Below are positions 1-11,735 of a stretch of DNA of 64,000 nt, in pieces (the stretch's first letter is position 1; each line of letters opens with the position of its first letter). Made by a program: the position numbers and the translations under genes. The stretch is from the NCBI GenBank assembly GCA_028622995.1, contig JAJQJQ010000029.1, positions 2,790,001-2,854,000 of the forward strand, read 5' to 3'. This DNA is from Panagrolaimus kolymaensis. Lineage: Eukaryota > Nematoda > Chromadorea > Rhabditida > Panagrolaimidae. The notes beneath the pieces were generated by a model. It was given only the letters and a program-made list of their open reading frames with translations. It did no database searches and was not told where the DNA came from.

Positions 1-259
1 TCACAAATCACAAACAATTAATTTGTAAAAAATATTTTATTTGCATTTTTTATTTCTGATATTTTCACCAAAAAAACTTTTTATCGATTAAAAATTTGTT
101 AAACAAATAAAAAAAATCTAAACCTTATAAATTGCTGATTCATTAAAACGAAAATGAAAGTTAAAATTTTACTTTAGAAAAAAATATTTTTAAATAAACA
201 TAAATAAATAAATTAAAGAAAGCTCATAGAATTCAAACTTATAAACTTAATACTTCAAA
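1..259. other. AT-rich 3' flank of the lectin gene, no gene seen
   Basis: No coding stretch is visible. On the minus strand it lies downstream of the lectin stop codon and contains TTTATT on the plus strand near position 34, which reads AATAAA on the minus strand and could be a poly(A) signal. Confidence 0.4.
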
Positions 260-831
260 CTAATTTAAGCACCCTGTAGGTTTGGTGGATGGCGTAACAC
301 ACCAATACATTCGATTATTGGTGCAATCAAAAGCAGTCCAATGTCCATTTGGAACAAGAACTCCAGCGCATTTAGCCCATGTAGCATTTCGAGGTTCATC
401 TTTATCCCACATAGTGAAATCAAAAGGGGTTTTATCCACCCATGACCAATCCCCAGTAAACATTTTGGAAGCACCAAGCCAATATGAAAGTTTAAAAATG
501 TTATGAATGTTATTGCTAACAAAATCTGAAGAAGAAATTCAAAAGTTTTTGTTACAAATTTTAGCCTCTAAGATTAGCTGTTATATTTCTCGATTCTAAA
601 CTTACCATTGAGAATAGAATTAGTAAATTCATCATGAATTGAAGCTAACTCAGCACCCATATGTTTACAAGCCAAAGCAGCGTTAGCAAATTGGGTTTGA
701 TTTTCAAATAATATATAACATTTAGAATTCCATTCAACTGAATTATTTGATGGACAATCGCTTTGTGCTGAAGCAAACAAGGAAATAAAAAGCATAAATA
801 AAAGCAAAAAAAACATTTTTTTAAAGAACAA
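260..831 (-). CDS. secreted C-type lectin domain protein
   Basis: Two exons, 606-831 and 260-525, with an 80-base intron having GTAAG and TTCAG borders. They join in frame to give 163 residues. Residues 1-23 form a hydrophobic signal peptide ending near SAQ. The rest is one C-type lectin-like domain: an early CPSN..C pair, a YWLGA block matching the family's WIGL core, and the C-terminal CAG, FDC and YWC cysteines. The carbohydrate/calcium motif is partly kept as DEPRN (residues 118-122). The usual WND is WTA (138-140), so the second calcium site looks weakened. Residues 122-124 (NAT) are a possible N-glycosylation site. In nematodes such proteins are secreted and often linked to immunity or surface recognition; that role is inferred. 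The family call is confident, the ligand unknown. Confidence 0.85.
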
Positions 832-1446
832 AAAATAACTTTTGACTGATTTTTTATGTTCAAAATTGAATTTTGTGTCAAATTTATAGCTGCTTTAAAT
901 ATAAGTAAGTACCTTTTAAAATCTTAGACACACCTCTTTCAAATGCAAAAAAAACCAAAAAATGGGCTTTTTAAAACAATACTTTTGATTAGAAATAAAC
1001 AACTGCCGCACCTAGTTAAGGTGTTGCATAAACTCAAATAATAGAGGGAAAAAAGAAAAGAAAAAGAAAAACGGAATTAGTTTTTCAGGAAGTCAACAAA
1101 AAAAAGAAGAGAGAAGATTTTGCATGTAAAAGCTAAAATCAAAGAACACCAAATTTATTGGAAGAAGAATTAAAAATGAGTCATCGAAGCTTTGAAAAAG
1201 AAAATAAAGTTATTGAAAGGTTTGTTTCAATAAAAAATGCACAATAATCGTATTTGCAAATTGCAACAGTGAAGTTGTTCGAGAGTCCATTTCGCGAAGT
1301 TATTTTGGCGAGAAATTAACAATTAGTTAGTTACAAATCCTGAAAGAACATTTCCAATCAAAGGTATTCCCATTACTTTACACTTTGGTATAAAATTGCA
1401 GTATGACATCTTTTTTTGTTGCTACATAGCTTCATCAACGTCTAAG
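832..1446. other. intergenic, no gene seen
   Basis: AT-rich sequence with an AG-rich tract near 1040-1075. I find no exon chain on either strand. Confidence 0.5.
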
Positions 1447-1542
1447 TTACTCTTTAATATTAACTTCGATTGAAACAAAATCTGCTACGACTTGAGCTTG
1501 AATCAACGAACCAAATAACAAAGAAACGAAAAACAAAGACAT
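1447..1542 (-). CDS. possible short secreted peptide or first exon
   Basis: A 31-codon minus-strand frame from ATG at 1542 to TAA at 1447. It starts with a textbook signal-peptide pattern (MSLFFVSLLFGSLIQAQ) and then a short acidic tail. It may be a complete tiny secreted peptide, or the first exon of a gene whose next exon I cannot find before the lectin. Chance cannot be excluded at this length. It lies about 110 bases downstream of the orphan membrane protein gene on the same strand. Confidence 0.3.
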   Translation of the reverse strand: MSLFFVSLLFGSLIQAQVVADFVSIEVNIKE

Positions 1543-1654
1543 TTTTACAATCAAAATTTATTAATTAATTACATAATTACAAATAAAAATTACACATCAT
1601 CAAAACCATTATGAATTTCATTTCTTCTTTGTTGCTGTTGTTGACATCTTCTTT

Positions 1655-3246
1655 TCACCGTTTAGAAATTTTAGATTCATCTTCAGTTTTTTGAGATGTC
1701 TTTGAAACTTCTGTCTTTGTTTTCTTTCCACCTTCTGATGATGATGATTTAGTTACGACCATAGCTCGCTGAATTCCATATTTTTGAGTTTGCTTTTTCA
1801 TTTCAGCTTCAGCTTCTTTGGATTCATTTCGATTTCGATCAACAACTACATGCTTTCTTGCAATAGGTGGAAAAGTAAGAGGCGCAATATTTTTGGAATG
1901 CTTTGAAGGTTTTGGAGTTCCAACAGTTGATGTTTTCGGCGGCTTTGGAGTTGTTGGTTGTGGAGTTGGTGCTGTTGGATTCTTCTTCTTTGGTACTTCA
2001 GCAACAACTTTTGATTCACTAACCTTTTCACCAGTTTTTGATTCTTGTTGAGCATTTTCATCTTGAGTTACTTGAGTTTTAGATGGCTTTGTAGTTGTTG
2101 GTTGCTTCATTGATAATTTAGCCTTTTCTCCACCAAGTTTTTCATCTTGTGTTTTTTCTTTCACCTTTAACAAGTTAGGATTTCCTTTGCCTTCTTCAAG
2201 TTGTTGTTGCATGAGTTCCTGTTGCCCTTTCTTTTCTTCCTTTTTCTTATCCAATACATACCAAGCACCTAATCTGAAAAGCATAAACAGATGTAAACAA
2301 CATACGATTGAAAAGTTAACACTTACGCAATGAGAACAATAATACCGAAACAAATTACTAAACAAGCGATTACAATTATAGCAATCTGCCAACCAGGAAG
2401 AGATTCAGCTGTCGTTGTTTTTGGAGGTTCTTCTGTTGATGTTGTTGGTACTGGACGTTGAATAATTTTTGCATTTCTCTAAAAAACATTAGCGGTTATA
2501 GTAGTCTCCTTAACCATATAAAAATATTCGTATAAAGCAATGCAAGAATAAGTAATCAGACCATGTTCGTAGTTAGCATCAAACTTAATGATCAAACATG
2601 AAATCACTTACAACAATTAAACGACATGATGGTGAAGCTTCTTCAACGATCAATTTGATGGTATTATTTTCTATCTTTGGACCACATCCATAAATCATTT
2701 GTTGCTTTAAGACAGGAGTTCTAGTTTGAGGATGTTGAATTCTAACTGGAATACACGCTGGAGGTGAAAAAGTTGCTATAAACATATGGTAAATTTTCTT
2801 CACAAACAAAGTTAAAAACTTGCCCTTATCGTAACCATTCATGAAAAATACTTTTTGATATTTTTGATCTTGAATGGTTTCAGTAAAAACAGTAGCAGAG
2901 AATCCACAATAATCTGGAGGACATAAATGTTTTGCATTAGGATTAACATTATTTGTTTCATAGCAAACTCTAACACTAAAAAACAAAGCTTATTACTGTA
3001 GTAAAAGTAATCACAAAAGAAAATGTAAACTTACAATGAATCGCATCCAGGCCAACAGAATTCAAAGAAGAGATCATCATTTTCCAAAAGAACTTCAATG
3101 GTTTGACGTTGAGTTAAAATCAAATCATGACTTTCATGATCACCAAGTATTTCTTCTTCTGTAGTTTCTGAAGATCGTCGAAAACGAGCAGCCAATGACG
3201 AAGAGTGTAAAATAGCGAAGATGAACAAAAAATATTTGAAATCCAT
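1655..3246 (-). CDS. orphan type I membrane protein with Lys/Thr/Pro-rich tail
   Basis: Four exons (3035-3246, 2612-2975, 2327-2478, 1655-2273) join in frame to 448 residues. Residues 1-19 are a signal peptide. The ectodomain (about 20-220) has spaced cysteines (FCWPGCDSF, VCYE, HLCPPDYCGF, PPACIPV, YGCGP, PSCRLIV) and ends in a Thr/Pro stalk. A single membrane helix follows near 222-244 and then about 205 residues of charged, low-complexity tail with repeated TTPKP/TPKPSK-like motifs. I start at the ATG at 3246 because it opens the signal peptide directly; upstream in-frame codons lack one. The intron between exons 3 and 4 falls at the end of the membrane helix. I do not recognise the ectodomain family. 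A cell-surface receptor or adhesion role is only a guess. Confidence 0.75.
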
Positions 3247-3719
3247 AATAGTTTCTTCTTTTGTTGTTTGTTGAAAAATGAAGCAGCAAACAAACGACAA
3301 TGAATTCGTTGTAAAAATTTCTTGAATGATTTGCAACAAAAAATGAAAGCAGCTTTAGCAAACGCTGGTTTCACGGGAAATTTGCATAAATTTTGCGCCT
3401 TCATTTCAACCGCGAACTCAAAGCAAAGTCATTTTCCACTAAACATTGTTTTTCGAAAAACTTTCTGGTAAACGTTATCGTACTTCCACTAATCTTCGCC
3501 ATTTTTTAACTATTTACCTCCGCTAAACTATGCTGCATAAATGTTGTTACTTTGTGAATCTGTTTAACTTTCAGAATGTTATAAAAGATGATAAGCAAAA
3601 AAGTTATAGTTTATTGAAACAACAATTAGATAATAATAATAAATTGAAAGAAAAGAATGAGATTATAATATGACTTATTACCAAACAAAAAATACATATT
3701 TCAAGAACATATGAGGCCA
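3247..3719. other. intergenic, no gene seen
   Basis: Separates the 5' end of the membrane protein gene from the 3' end of the F-box-like gene; both are on the minus strand. No coding pattern seen. Confidence 0.5.
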
Positions 3720-5380
3720 TTAGTAATCACTTGAATCATCATCGCTGCCAGAATCATCATCGCTACCCGGATCATCATCGCTACCAGGATCATAATTGCT
3801 GCTTGAATCTTCATCGCGTTCATATCCATATCCCATTTCATCAAATTTAACAGAAAATTTGAAATTGAGGCCATCATGGATTTCGAAGTCTTTGGTAACA
3901 AGTATTTCATTATCTTCTGTTTTTTCATTTTCAATGTCTTCTACAGCTTCCACTTCTCCATTATCTTCTTCTTCATCATCCAGGCCTTTAATTTTCATAT
4001 CTGGGGTAGTTACAGCAGAATCAATGAACTAAAAAAAGGATATCAAAAAATGAATACAAAGTTGATGAAAGCTTACCTCCCAAAAATCATCAAGATTATG
4101 ATAGTTTCCAATAAGTTCAATAGTTCCCTTAATAGTTGATGGAATCTCCCGGAAAAAAGTTTTATCAATTAAAACAACATCATCAAACATATCTGAACCA
4201 TCATGAGAATCATTGAAGCAAAGACGAACATCCAAAAGTTTGAGACATGGAAAATGTTTAATGATGTAAGCAGGAAAACGTTGAAGTTTTACGAAATCTT
4301 TTCTATAGCGATCATATCCACTGCTAATAACAAGCTTTTCAACGTTGTAGAAAGTTTGTCTGAAAAACTCTTTGTTAAGTAAATACATAGTGAAATAAAG
4401 ATGATATAAACTTACAAAGGATTTGATGAAAAGTCTTTAAGATAACGGCAGTTAAGAATAAATTCCCGACATGAAAGAGGAAACGTTGGAAAATTCTAAA
4501 ATCGGAAAATTAGTATTAATCAAATGCAAAAAACCAAAACACTTACTAATCTAAAATGTTTGACAACTTCAATGCTATCATTTTTCTTTAAAAGTTCTTT
4601 AAATTCAACAGGAGAACGACATTGATTTGCAAAGATAAGAGTTTTGAAATCTAAAAATCAGAAATTACTAATATGATCGCTAAAGTTAGTTGAAACTTAC
4701 TTGCTTCAAGAAGTTGTTCACAGCCATATTTCTTAAACTTTTCAAAAGAAAATTGCCAAAATGGTAAAATACCAATTTCTAATACATTAATTGAAGAAGA
4801 AATACGTGGAATAAGAGCTTGAAGCAATGGAGAATCAAATTCGATACGAAAACTTTCTGTATATGTTGTGTTAGCCTAAATAAGTAAATTACAGTTAAAA
4901 TGTTCCTTTTAGAGATAAAGTCAAAAACTTACATTGGTCTTGATAGTGACATATAAAGCTGAGTTTGCAATTCTCACATTAGTTGGATAACGAAAACATC
5001 TCATAGCAGCACCAAAGTTTTCTTTTCCAGCGAGCATAAAGCCTGTCCATAGCTCATTTCTAGGATACGTGGAACGTGAACTATTGAAAGCTTTAAGGAA
5101 GATTTCAGAGAGAATATCAGGATTGATGCGAGGTTTATTGCTTTCCTAAATATGCAACAAGTTAGTAAACAATGATTCCAGAAGAATGATGAGTAACATG
5201 AGACATTCAAGGTAAATCAAAGAAACCTACAATAGTAATATCATCTTCTTTAAATTTCTTTGAACGTGTCCAATATTGATGCTTAACAGCCATTTTTATA
5301 TCTTTCCCATCAGCTGAACCAGATGTTACACATTTACGCTTTCTTCCAGCTTTTGATTTGTTGGTTGCAATAGAATTCAT
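3720..5380 (-). CDS. F-box-like family protein with acidic C-terminal repeat
   Basis: Seven exons (5231-5380, 4933-5145, 4701-4875, 4547-4650, 4416-4495, 4077-4359, 3720-4028) close in frame to 437 residues. The N-terminus is basic (KAGRKRK). Residues about 51-85 carry an F-box-like start (INPDILSEIFLKAF) and a FMLAGKENF segment. The middle is an alternating hydrophobic, repeat-like region such as LVISSGYDRY and FPCLKLLDVRLCF. The tail is strongly acidic and ends in GSDDD repeats. A paralogue lies at 37,510-39,132 with the same intron positions and the shared block FEIHDGLNF. Known F-box proteins select substrates for SCF ubiquitin ligases, but the box here is degenerate, so that function is inferred. 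The basic N-terminus could be a nuclear signal. Confidence 0.8.
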
Positions 5381-6172
5381 AGATACTGCTAAAATAGTAA
5401 GTTTTGTAAAAATGAAAAAGTTAAACACAAATATAATACAAAGACACGAAAAAAATTGATCAAAAGTGGTGGATTAATAGGAGGAAAGATAATAATAATA
5501 AGTACTGGTTATAAGTAAAAGTTAACATTATTATTAGCTCTATTAATGTTAAGAGTAACAACAATAATAAAAAAATGGAACAAGGAAAAAAGACAGACAG
5601 AAGTTTGATCAGCGAAAAAAAAGAATGAAACAAAAAGCATTGAAAAATTTTGGGCTAACTTTTTTTTTCATCGTCGCCGCTTCGAAATTTTTGCATTGAA
5701 TCTTAGAATGCCAAAAAGAGTGATGAACACTGAAAAATGAATTTTTTTTTGCTTGATTGAAGCTTTGAGGTTTGCTTTTTTATTTTGTGATACATAAATT
5801 TAATGGAAATTAGGCAATGTCCAAAAATATGTTTGTATTTGCTTTTAAAGGATGATTTTTACTTACACTACAACAACAACACGCAATTAACTTTTTAGTT
5901 AAAATCTTTGTAAAGATAAAAAATTGAAAGCTTCATATATTTTACTGTTAGTTTTAAAAACCTTATTTTCCCGCTTTTCTAAACAAGTTAGTTGATTTCA
6001 AAGATACCAGCTAAAGTATTTTTTTAAGAATGAAAAATATAAATAAGATATTTATTTAACCTTTCCAATATAAACAAAAAAACTAAAAACAGCAAAAAAA
6101 CAAATATGAATTTTCTTACACAAAAAAGAATTTTCCACAAACATCAAAATAAGCAGGCGACAATAACGACGA
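5381..6172. other. intergenic, no gene seen
   Basis: AT-rich DNA upstream of the F-box-like gene and downstream of the next minus-strand gene. I see no exon chain, RNA gene or repeat. Confidence 0.5.
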
Positions 6173-8927
6173 TTAAATAAATTCATCAATTATAAAAGGT
6201 TTCATCAAACTTGAATTAATATGAAATTCAGGCAAAGCAAAAGATTCAAATTGGTGTTGTGAAAAATTTTGTAAATATCCAATTAATTCTGTTTCAAATT
6301 GAATTTTAATTTCAGGATCGATATCTCGATGCAAATCTATGGAAACATGGGATTTTTTTCCTGGTGTCATATTTTTCTTGAAAAATAACAAAAATTTGTG
6401 AAAGGAAAACCTAAATAAAATTTACCCTTAAAAATTCTGCTAATTCTTGTGTATTTATGAGAGTGTCGCCCCACATTAAAAATGAAAAAACATTTATTTT
6501 GTTTAATCGTTTTAAAGCATTTAATTCTTCACCAGTATTTAATGTAAATTGAAGTTCTAAACCCAATCTGAAAAAAAGATGAGTATGAATTTCGATGCTT
6601 TTTTTCAAAATTAATTCCATTCATTTTCTTATAAACTTTCCACGTTTTTAAATATTTAATAATAAGACCCAAAAAATGGAAAAAACTTTTATTTTGTGTT
6701 TTGTGTTAGAAATAAACTTAAATTTTTAGAACTTTTTTTTTCTGAAAAATATACAAAATAAAAAGTTATGAAACGGGTTTTTGAGTGTCGGCATAAAAAG
6801 TCTCATATTTTTAAAAGAAATGCCAAAAAATTGTTTTTACAGTTTTTAAAGAATATTAAATTTTTATAATTTAAAATTTTTCGAGTTTTGAATTTTTTTT
6901 TTAAATTTTCAAAAAAAACCATAAAAATACATTTTTTTAAATAATAACTCACTGAATCGACGAAGCTCGTGGCAAATTTTTCATGACATTTTCAAATGAA
7001 ATAAATTCACCATTTTCATTATCACGAATTAAGCCATAATTAATGGCAATTTTTTCTATTTTTCCAGCTCTTGTTAAAAAATTATAATCATTGATTGAAA
7101 TAAATTGTTGATAAAGTCGAAGAAATTGAATATGGCAAGAAGAATCATCCAATTTAGGAATAATATTTTGTGAAAGATAATTATTTCCAAAATTTGCGCA
7201 ATTTAACGAATTTGAAATACAAAACTTTTTATTTTTCCAAAGTTTTTCATCCAATTTCATATAATTTGGATTAAATAAAATTGACTGCGTTTTATATTTA
7301 ATTTCGCTGCCGCCATCGATGATATAATTAATTATATGAAAGCCATGACAAATAATTTTAGGGTTTTTAAGAAAAAAATATTTGCTTGTTTGATAAAGTT
7401 TTTGTAAAATTTCTGAATGAGCTTTTTGAATAATAAAATTTATGCAAGTCATTGGAAGGGCAAAATTTTGATGTTTTTGAGTTTCAATGAAATTTTTTGG
7501 AGATGGAATAAATTTTTGTTTTTCAGCAGAATTTTGGGTTGTCGATGGATTCCATAATAAATCAAAATTATTATTTTTTCTGAATTTCATTTTATTTAAA
7601 TATCGATGTTCGGCGGTTGGAACCTTCTTTAATGGATTAGCAAATTCAGAATGCAAAGTTGAGTCATTTATAAAAAATCGTCGATATCGATGGAATACTT
7701 CGAATGCGGCCTAAAAATAAAAACAATAAAAAAATCAGTTTTTTATTTAAAAATTCCAATTACAATGAATTAAAAAAATAGAAAGTTAAAAATAATTTTT
7801 GTGTGAGGAAGAAAAAATTGTTTTTTTTTTGATTTTTTTTTGAATTTACTTACATTTTTATTTTTACTTTTTAACCATCGAATATAAAGCCTCCAAAGAA
7901 TAACATTTGGCGGATTTTCAGCTATTTCACATTCAATCATTTGAATAATAAATCGATCATCATCACTTTCAATCAAATATTCAAACCATTTTTCAATGTT
8001 TCCATCAATTTTAGCTTCGGTTATTTTATGATAAAGCTCACAGGATTTTAGATATAATTGTTTGATTTTGGGAGTAATTGGAGCGTCTAAAAAAATTATT
8101 TTATGGGAATTTCCAAATATTATGAAGCTTCGTTTTGAGATATGGCTTTTCGCATCGTGACAGAAATTTCACAAAAGTTAATCCTATAGCGAAAAGATTT
8201 GGGTTTTAACACGAATCAATTTAAATTATATTTTTTAGAGATAATAACTTACACGAAAATTCTTTATAACAATTAAAAACTGCATCCATTTTTGAATGGA
8301 GATAACTCAATAAATCTTTCAAAGTTTCTTCGCCATTTTGAGATAAATAATGTGGAGAAAAATTTTGAAGTATTTTACATTCTTTAAATTCCATCATTCG
8401 ATTAAAAGGATTATCCTATAAAAAAATATTATTTTTCTATTAAAATAAAATATATCTTTGAAAAAAAAAAAATAGATTTTTATTACTTCAGGCCCAAAAT
8501 AATTAACGGTAGAATAAAAACTTTCAGAATAAAAATCAAACATGGCTCTTTTAACAAATGTTTTCCATTCATTTTGTCTGCCTTGATAGCTTTTGGATTT
8601 ATAGATTTCACTAAAAATAAAATTAAATATTTAAAAACTTTTCTCTGTGAAACAAAAATTTTCATAAAAACAAAACAGTGAAGCTTTTTCCATTTTTTTT
8701 GGGGTTTTTTTAAGACTTACCCTAATCCCGCTCTCATTTTCCAAAAATCTGGAGTAAGTAAATATTTTTTTGAAAAATCTTCCTTTTTAATTTGGAGTGT
8801 CGTTTCTGTCTGTTTGTTTGTATGTCGTTTCTGCTTTTTTTTTGTTTTGTCCCGATAGCCTAGATCAGTTTTTTACGCTGATTCCGAATATGTTAGTCTC
8901 ACGCTTCGGAGAGTCAAATATGTCCAT
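6173..8927 (-). CDS. helical-repeat-like protein joined to F-box-like C-module
   Basis: Exons 8877-8927 (uncertain), 8721-8833, 8487-8610, 8253-8415, 7854-8086, 6953-7710, 6426-6567 and 6173-6376 give 595 residues in one frame. Residues about 18-250 look alpha-helical and HAT/TPR-like (LTPDFWKMRAGLG, VILWRLYIRWLKS, AFEVFHRYRRFF). From about 311 the sequence changes to an F-box-like segment (FALPMTCINFII, LYQTSKYFF) and then a C-module with NYGLIRDNENGEF and a PRASS block. That module matches the tail of the gene at 34,337-35,700. The first exon is weak: its intron ends in an A-rich AAAAAG acceptor, and the true 5' exons may lie beyond the minisatellite. This may be a real fusion or two genes merged by readthrough. 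Function unknown; I could not match the N-half to a named splicing factor. Confidence 0.6.
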
Positions 8928-9049
8928 GTTTTGACCAGTTTAAATTTGCATTTTATGAAATTTTTCTTGACACGAAAGTTTCCCTTTGTGTTTTTTCTGT
9001 TGCATTTTGGAAGTGAAAAATTTGTTTTTCTCTGATTGTCTGCATAGTT

Positions 9050-11735
9050 TTTTTTGGTGAGATGTAAGATGGTTTTCGGGTGGAGATTTAGTTTTTTTTG
9101 GTGAGATTTAAGATTATTTTTGGGTGGAGATTTAGTTGTTTTTGGTGAGATTTAAGATTATTTTTGGGTGGAGATTTAGTTTTTTTTGGTGAGATGTAAG
9201 ATTATTTTTGGGTGGAGATTTAGTTTTTTTTGGTGAGATGTAAGATTATTTTTGGGTGGAGATTTAGTTTTTTTTGGTGAGATGTAAGATGGTTTTCGGG
9301 TGGAGATTTAGTTGTTTTTGGTGGGATGTAAGATGGTTTTCGGGTGGAGATTTAGTTGTTTTTGGTGAGATTTAAGATTATTTTCGGGTGGAGATTTAGT
9401 TGTTTTTGGTGAGATTTAAGATTATTTTTGGGTGGAGATTTAGTTTTTTTTGGTGAGATGTAAGATGGTTTTCGGGTGGAGATTTAGTTGTTTTTGGTGG
9501 GATGTAAGATGGTTTTCGGGTGGAGATTTAGTTGTTTTTGGTGAGATTTAAGATTATTTTTGGGTGGAGATTTAGTTTTTTTTGGTGAGATATAAGATGG
9601 TTTTCGGGTGGAGATTTAGTTTTTTTTGGTGAGATGTAAGATTATTTTTGGGTGGAGATTTAGTTTTTTTTGGTGAGATGTAAGATTATTTTTGGGTGGA
9701 GATTTAGTTTTTTTTGGTGAGATGTAAGATGGTTTTCGGGTGGAGATTTAGTTGTTTTTGGTGGGATGTAAGATGGTTTTCGGGTGGAGATTTAGTTGTT
9801 TTTGGTGAGATTTAAGATTATTTTTGGGTGGAGATTTAGTTTTTTTTGGTGAGATATAAGATGGTTTTCGGGTGGAGATTTAGTTGTTTTTGGTGGGATG
9901 TAAGATGGTTTTCGGGTGGAGATTTAGTTGTTTTTGGTGAGATTTAAGATTATTTTTGGGTGGAGATTTAGTTTTTTTTGGTGAGATATAAGATGGTTTT
10001 CGGGTGGAGATTTAGTTTTTTTTGGTGAGATGTAAGATTATTTTTGGGTGGAGATTTAGTTATTTTTGGTGAGATTTAAGATTATTTTTGGGTGGAGATT
10101 TAGTTTTTTTTGGTGAGATGTAAGATTATTTTTGGGTGGAGATTTAGTTATTTTTGGTGAGATGTAAGATTATTTTTGGGTGGAGATTTAGTTTTTTTTG
10201 GTGAGATGTAAGATGGTTTTCGGGTGGAGATTTAGTTTTTTTTGGTGAGATTTAAGATTATTTTTGGGTGGAGATTTAGTTATTTTTGGTGAGATTTAAG
10301 ATTATTTTTGGGTGGAGATTTAGTTATTTTTGGTGAGATGTAAGATGGTTTTCGGGTGGAGATTTAGTTGTTTTTGGTGGGATGTAAGATGGTTTTCGGG
10401 TGGAGATTTAGTTTTTTTTGGTGAGATGTAAGATTATTTTTGGGTGGAGATTTAGTTATTTTTGGTGAGATTTAAGATTATTTTTGGGTGGAGATTTAGT
10501 TTTTTTTGGTGAGATGTAAGATTATTTTTGGGTGGAGATTTAGTTATTTTTGGTGAGATGTAAGATTATTTTTGGGTGGAGATTTAGTTTTTTTTGGTGA
10601 GATGTAAGATGGTTTTCGGGTGGAGATTTAGTTGTTTTTGGTGGGATGTTTGGGTGGAGATTTAGTTTTTTTTGGTGAGATTTAAGATTATTTTTGGGTG
10701 GAGATTTAGTTATTTTTGGTGAGATGTAAGATGGTTTTCGGGTGGAGATTTAGTTATTTTTGGTGAGATGTAAGATTATTTTTGGGTGGAGATTTAGTTT
10801 TTTTTGGTGAGATGTAAGATGGTTTTCGGGTGGAGATTTAGTTGTTTTTGGTGGATGTTTGGGTGGAGATTTAGTTGTTTTTGGTGAGATTTAAGATTAT
10901 TTTTGGGTGGAGATTTAGTTTTTTTTGGTGAGATGTAAGATTATTTTTGGGTGGAGATTTAGTTATTTTTGGTGAGATTTAAGATTATTTTTGGGTGGAG
11001 ATTTAGTTTTTTTTGGTGAGATGTAAGATGGTTTTCGGGTGGAGATTTAGTTGTTTTTGGTGGGATGTTTGGGTGGAGATTTAGTTTTTTTTGGTGAGAT
11101 TTAAGATTATTTTTGGGTGGAGATTTAGTTATTTTTGGTGAGATGTAAGATGGTTTTCGGGTGGAGATTTAGTTATTTTTGGTGAGATGTAAGATTATTT
11201 TTGGGTGGAGATTTAGTTTTTTTTGGTGAGATGTAAGATGGTTTTCGGGTGGAGATTTAGTTGTTTTTGGTGGGATGTTTGGGTGGAGATTTAGTTTTTT
11301 TTGGTGAGATTTAAGATTATTTTTGGGTGGAGATTTAGTTATTTTTGGTGAGATGTAAGATGGTTTTCGGGTGGAGATTTAGTTATTTTTGGTGAGATGT
11401 AAGATTATTTTTGGGTGGAGATTTAGTTGTTTTTGGTGAGATTTAAGATTATTTTTGGGTGGAGATTTAGTTATTTTTGGTGAGATGTAAGATTATTTTT
11501 GGGTGGAGATTTAGTTTTTTTTGGTGAGATTTAAGATTATTTTTGGGTGGAGATTTAGTTATTTTTGGTGAGATGTAAGATTATTTTTGGGTGGAGATTT
11601 AGTTATTTTTGGTGAGATGTAAGATGATGTTTGGGTGGAGATTTAGTTGTTTTTGGTTGAATGTTTAGTTGTGTTCGGGCGAATGTTTAATTGTGTTTGG
11701 TTCGATATTTGGTTGTTTTTGGGTTGAAATGTGTT
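9050..11735 (+). repeat. 44-bp minisatellite array, about 60 units
   Basis: Tandem units with a 44-base period are built around GGGTGGAGATTTAG followed by a T-rich spacer and GGTGAGATNTAAGAT. Two main variants alternate: one has TATTTTTGGG, the other GGTTTTCGGG. The spacer varies between runs of T, TGTTTTT and TATTTTT. The plus strand is almost free of C, so the array is strongly strand-asymmetric. Short-unit variants containing GATGTTTGGG recur near 10645, 10854, 11064 and 11274, a higher-order period of about 210 bases. The last units decay into GTTGTGTTCGGGCGAATG-like copies near 11660-11735. There is no open reading frame or spacer/repeat layout that would suggest a gene or CRISPR. Confidence 0.95.

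Noticed and set aside
1818..2061. Antisense frames over the Lys/Thr/Pro-rich tail
   Set aside because: Shadows of the minus-strand membrane protein gene.
2770..2830. Possible intron inside exon 2 of the orphan membrane protein
   Set aside because: A GTTTTT...TATAG interval of 44 bases would shift the frame; reading through keeps the frame to the good GTAAGT donor.
9050..11735. Array considered as CRISPR or telomeric repeat
   Set aside because: Units are directly adjacent with no unique spacers, and the 44-bp T/G-rich unit is not a telomere repeat; the host is eukaryotic.
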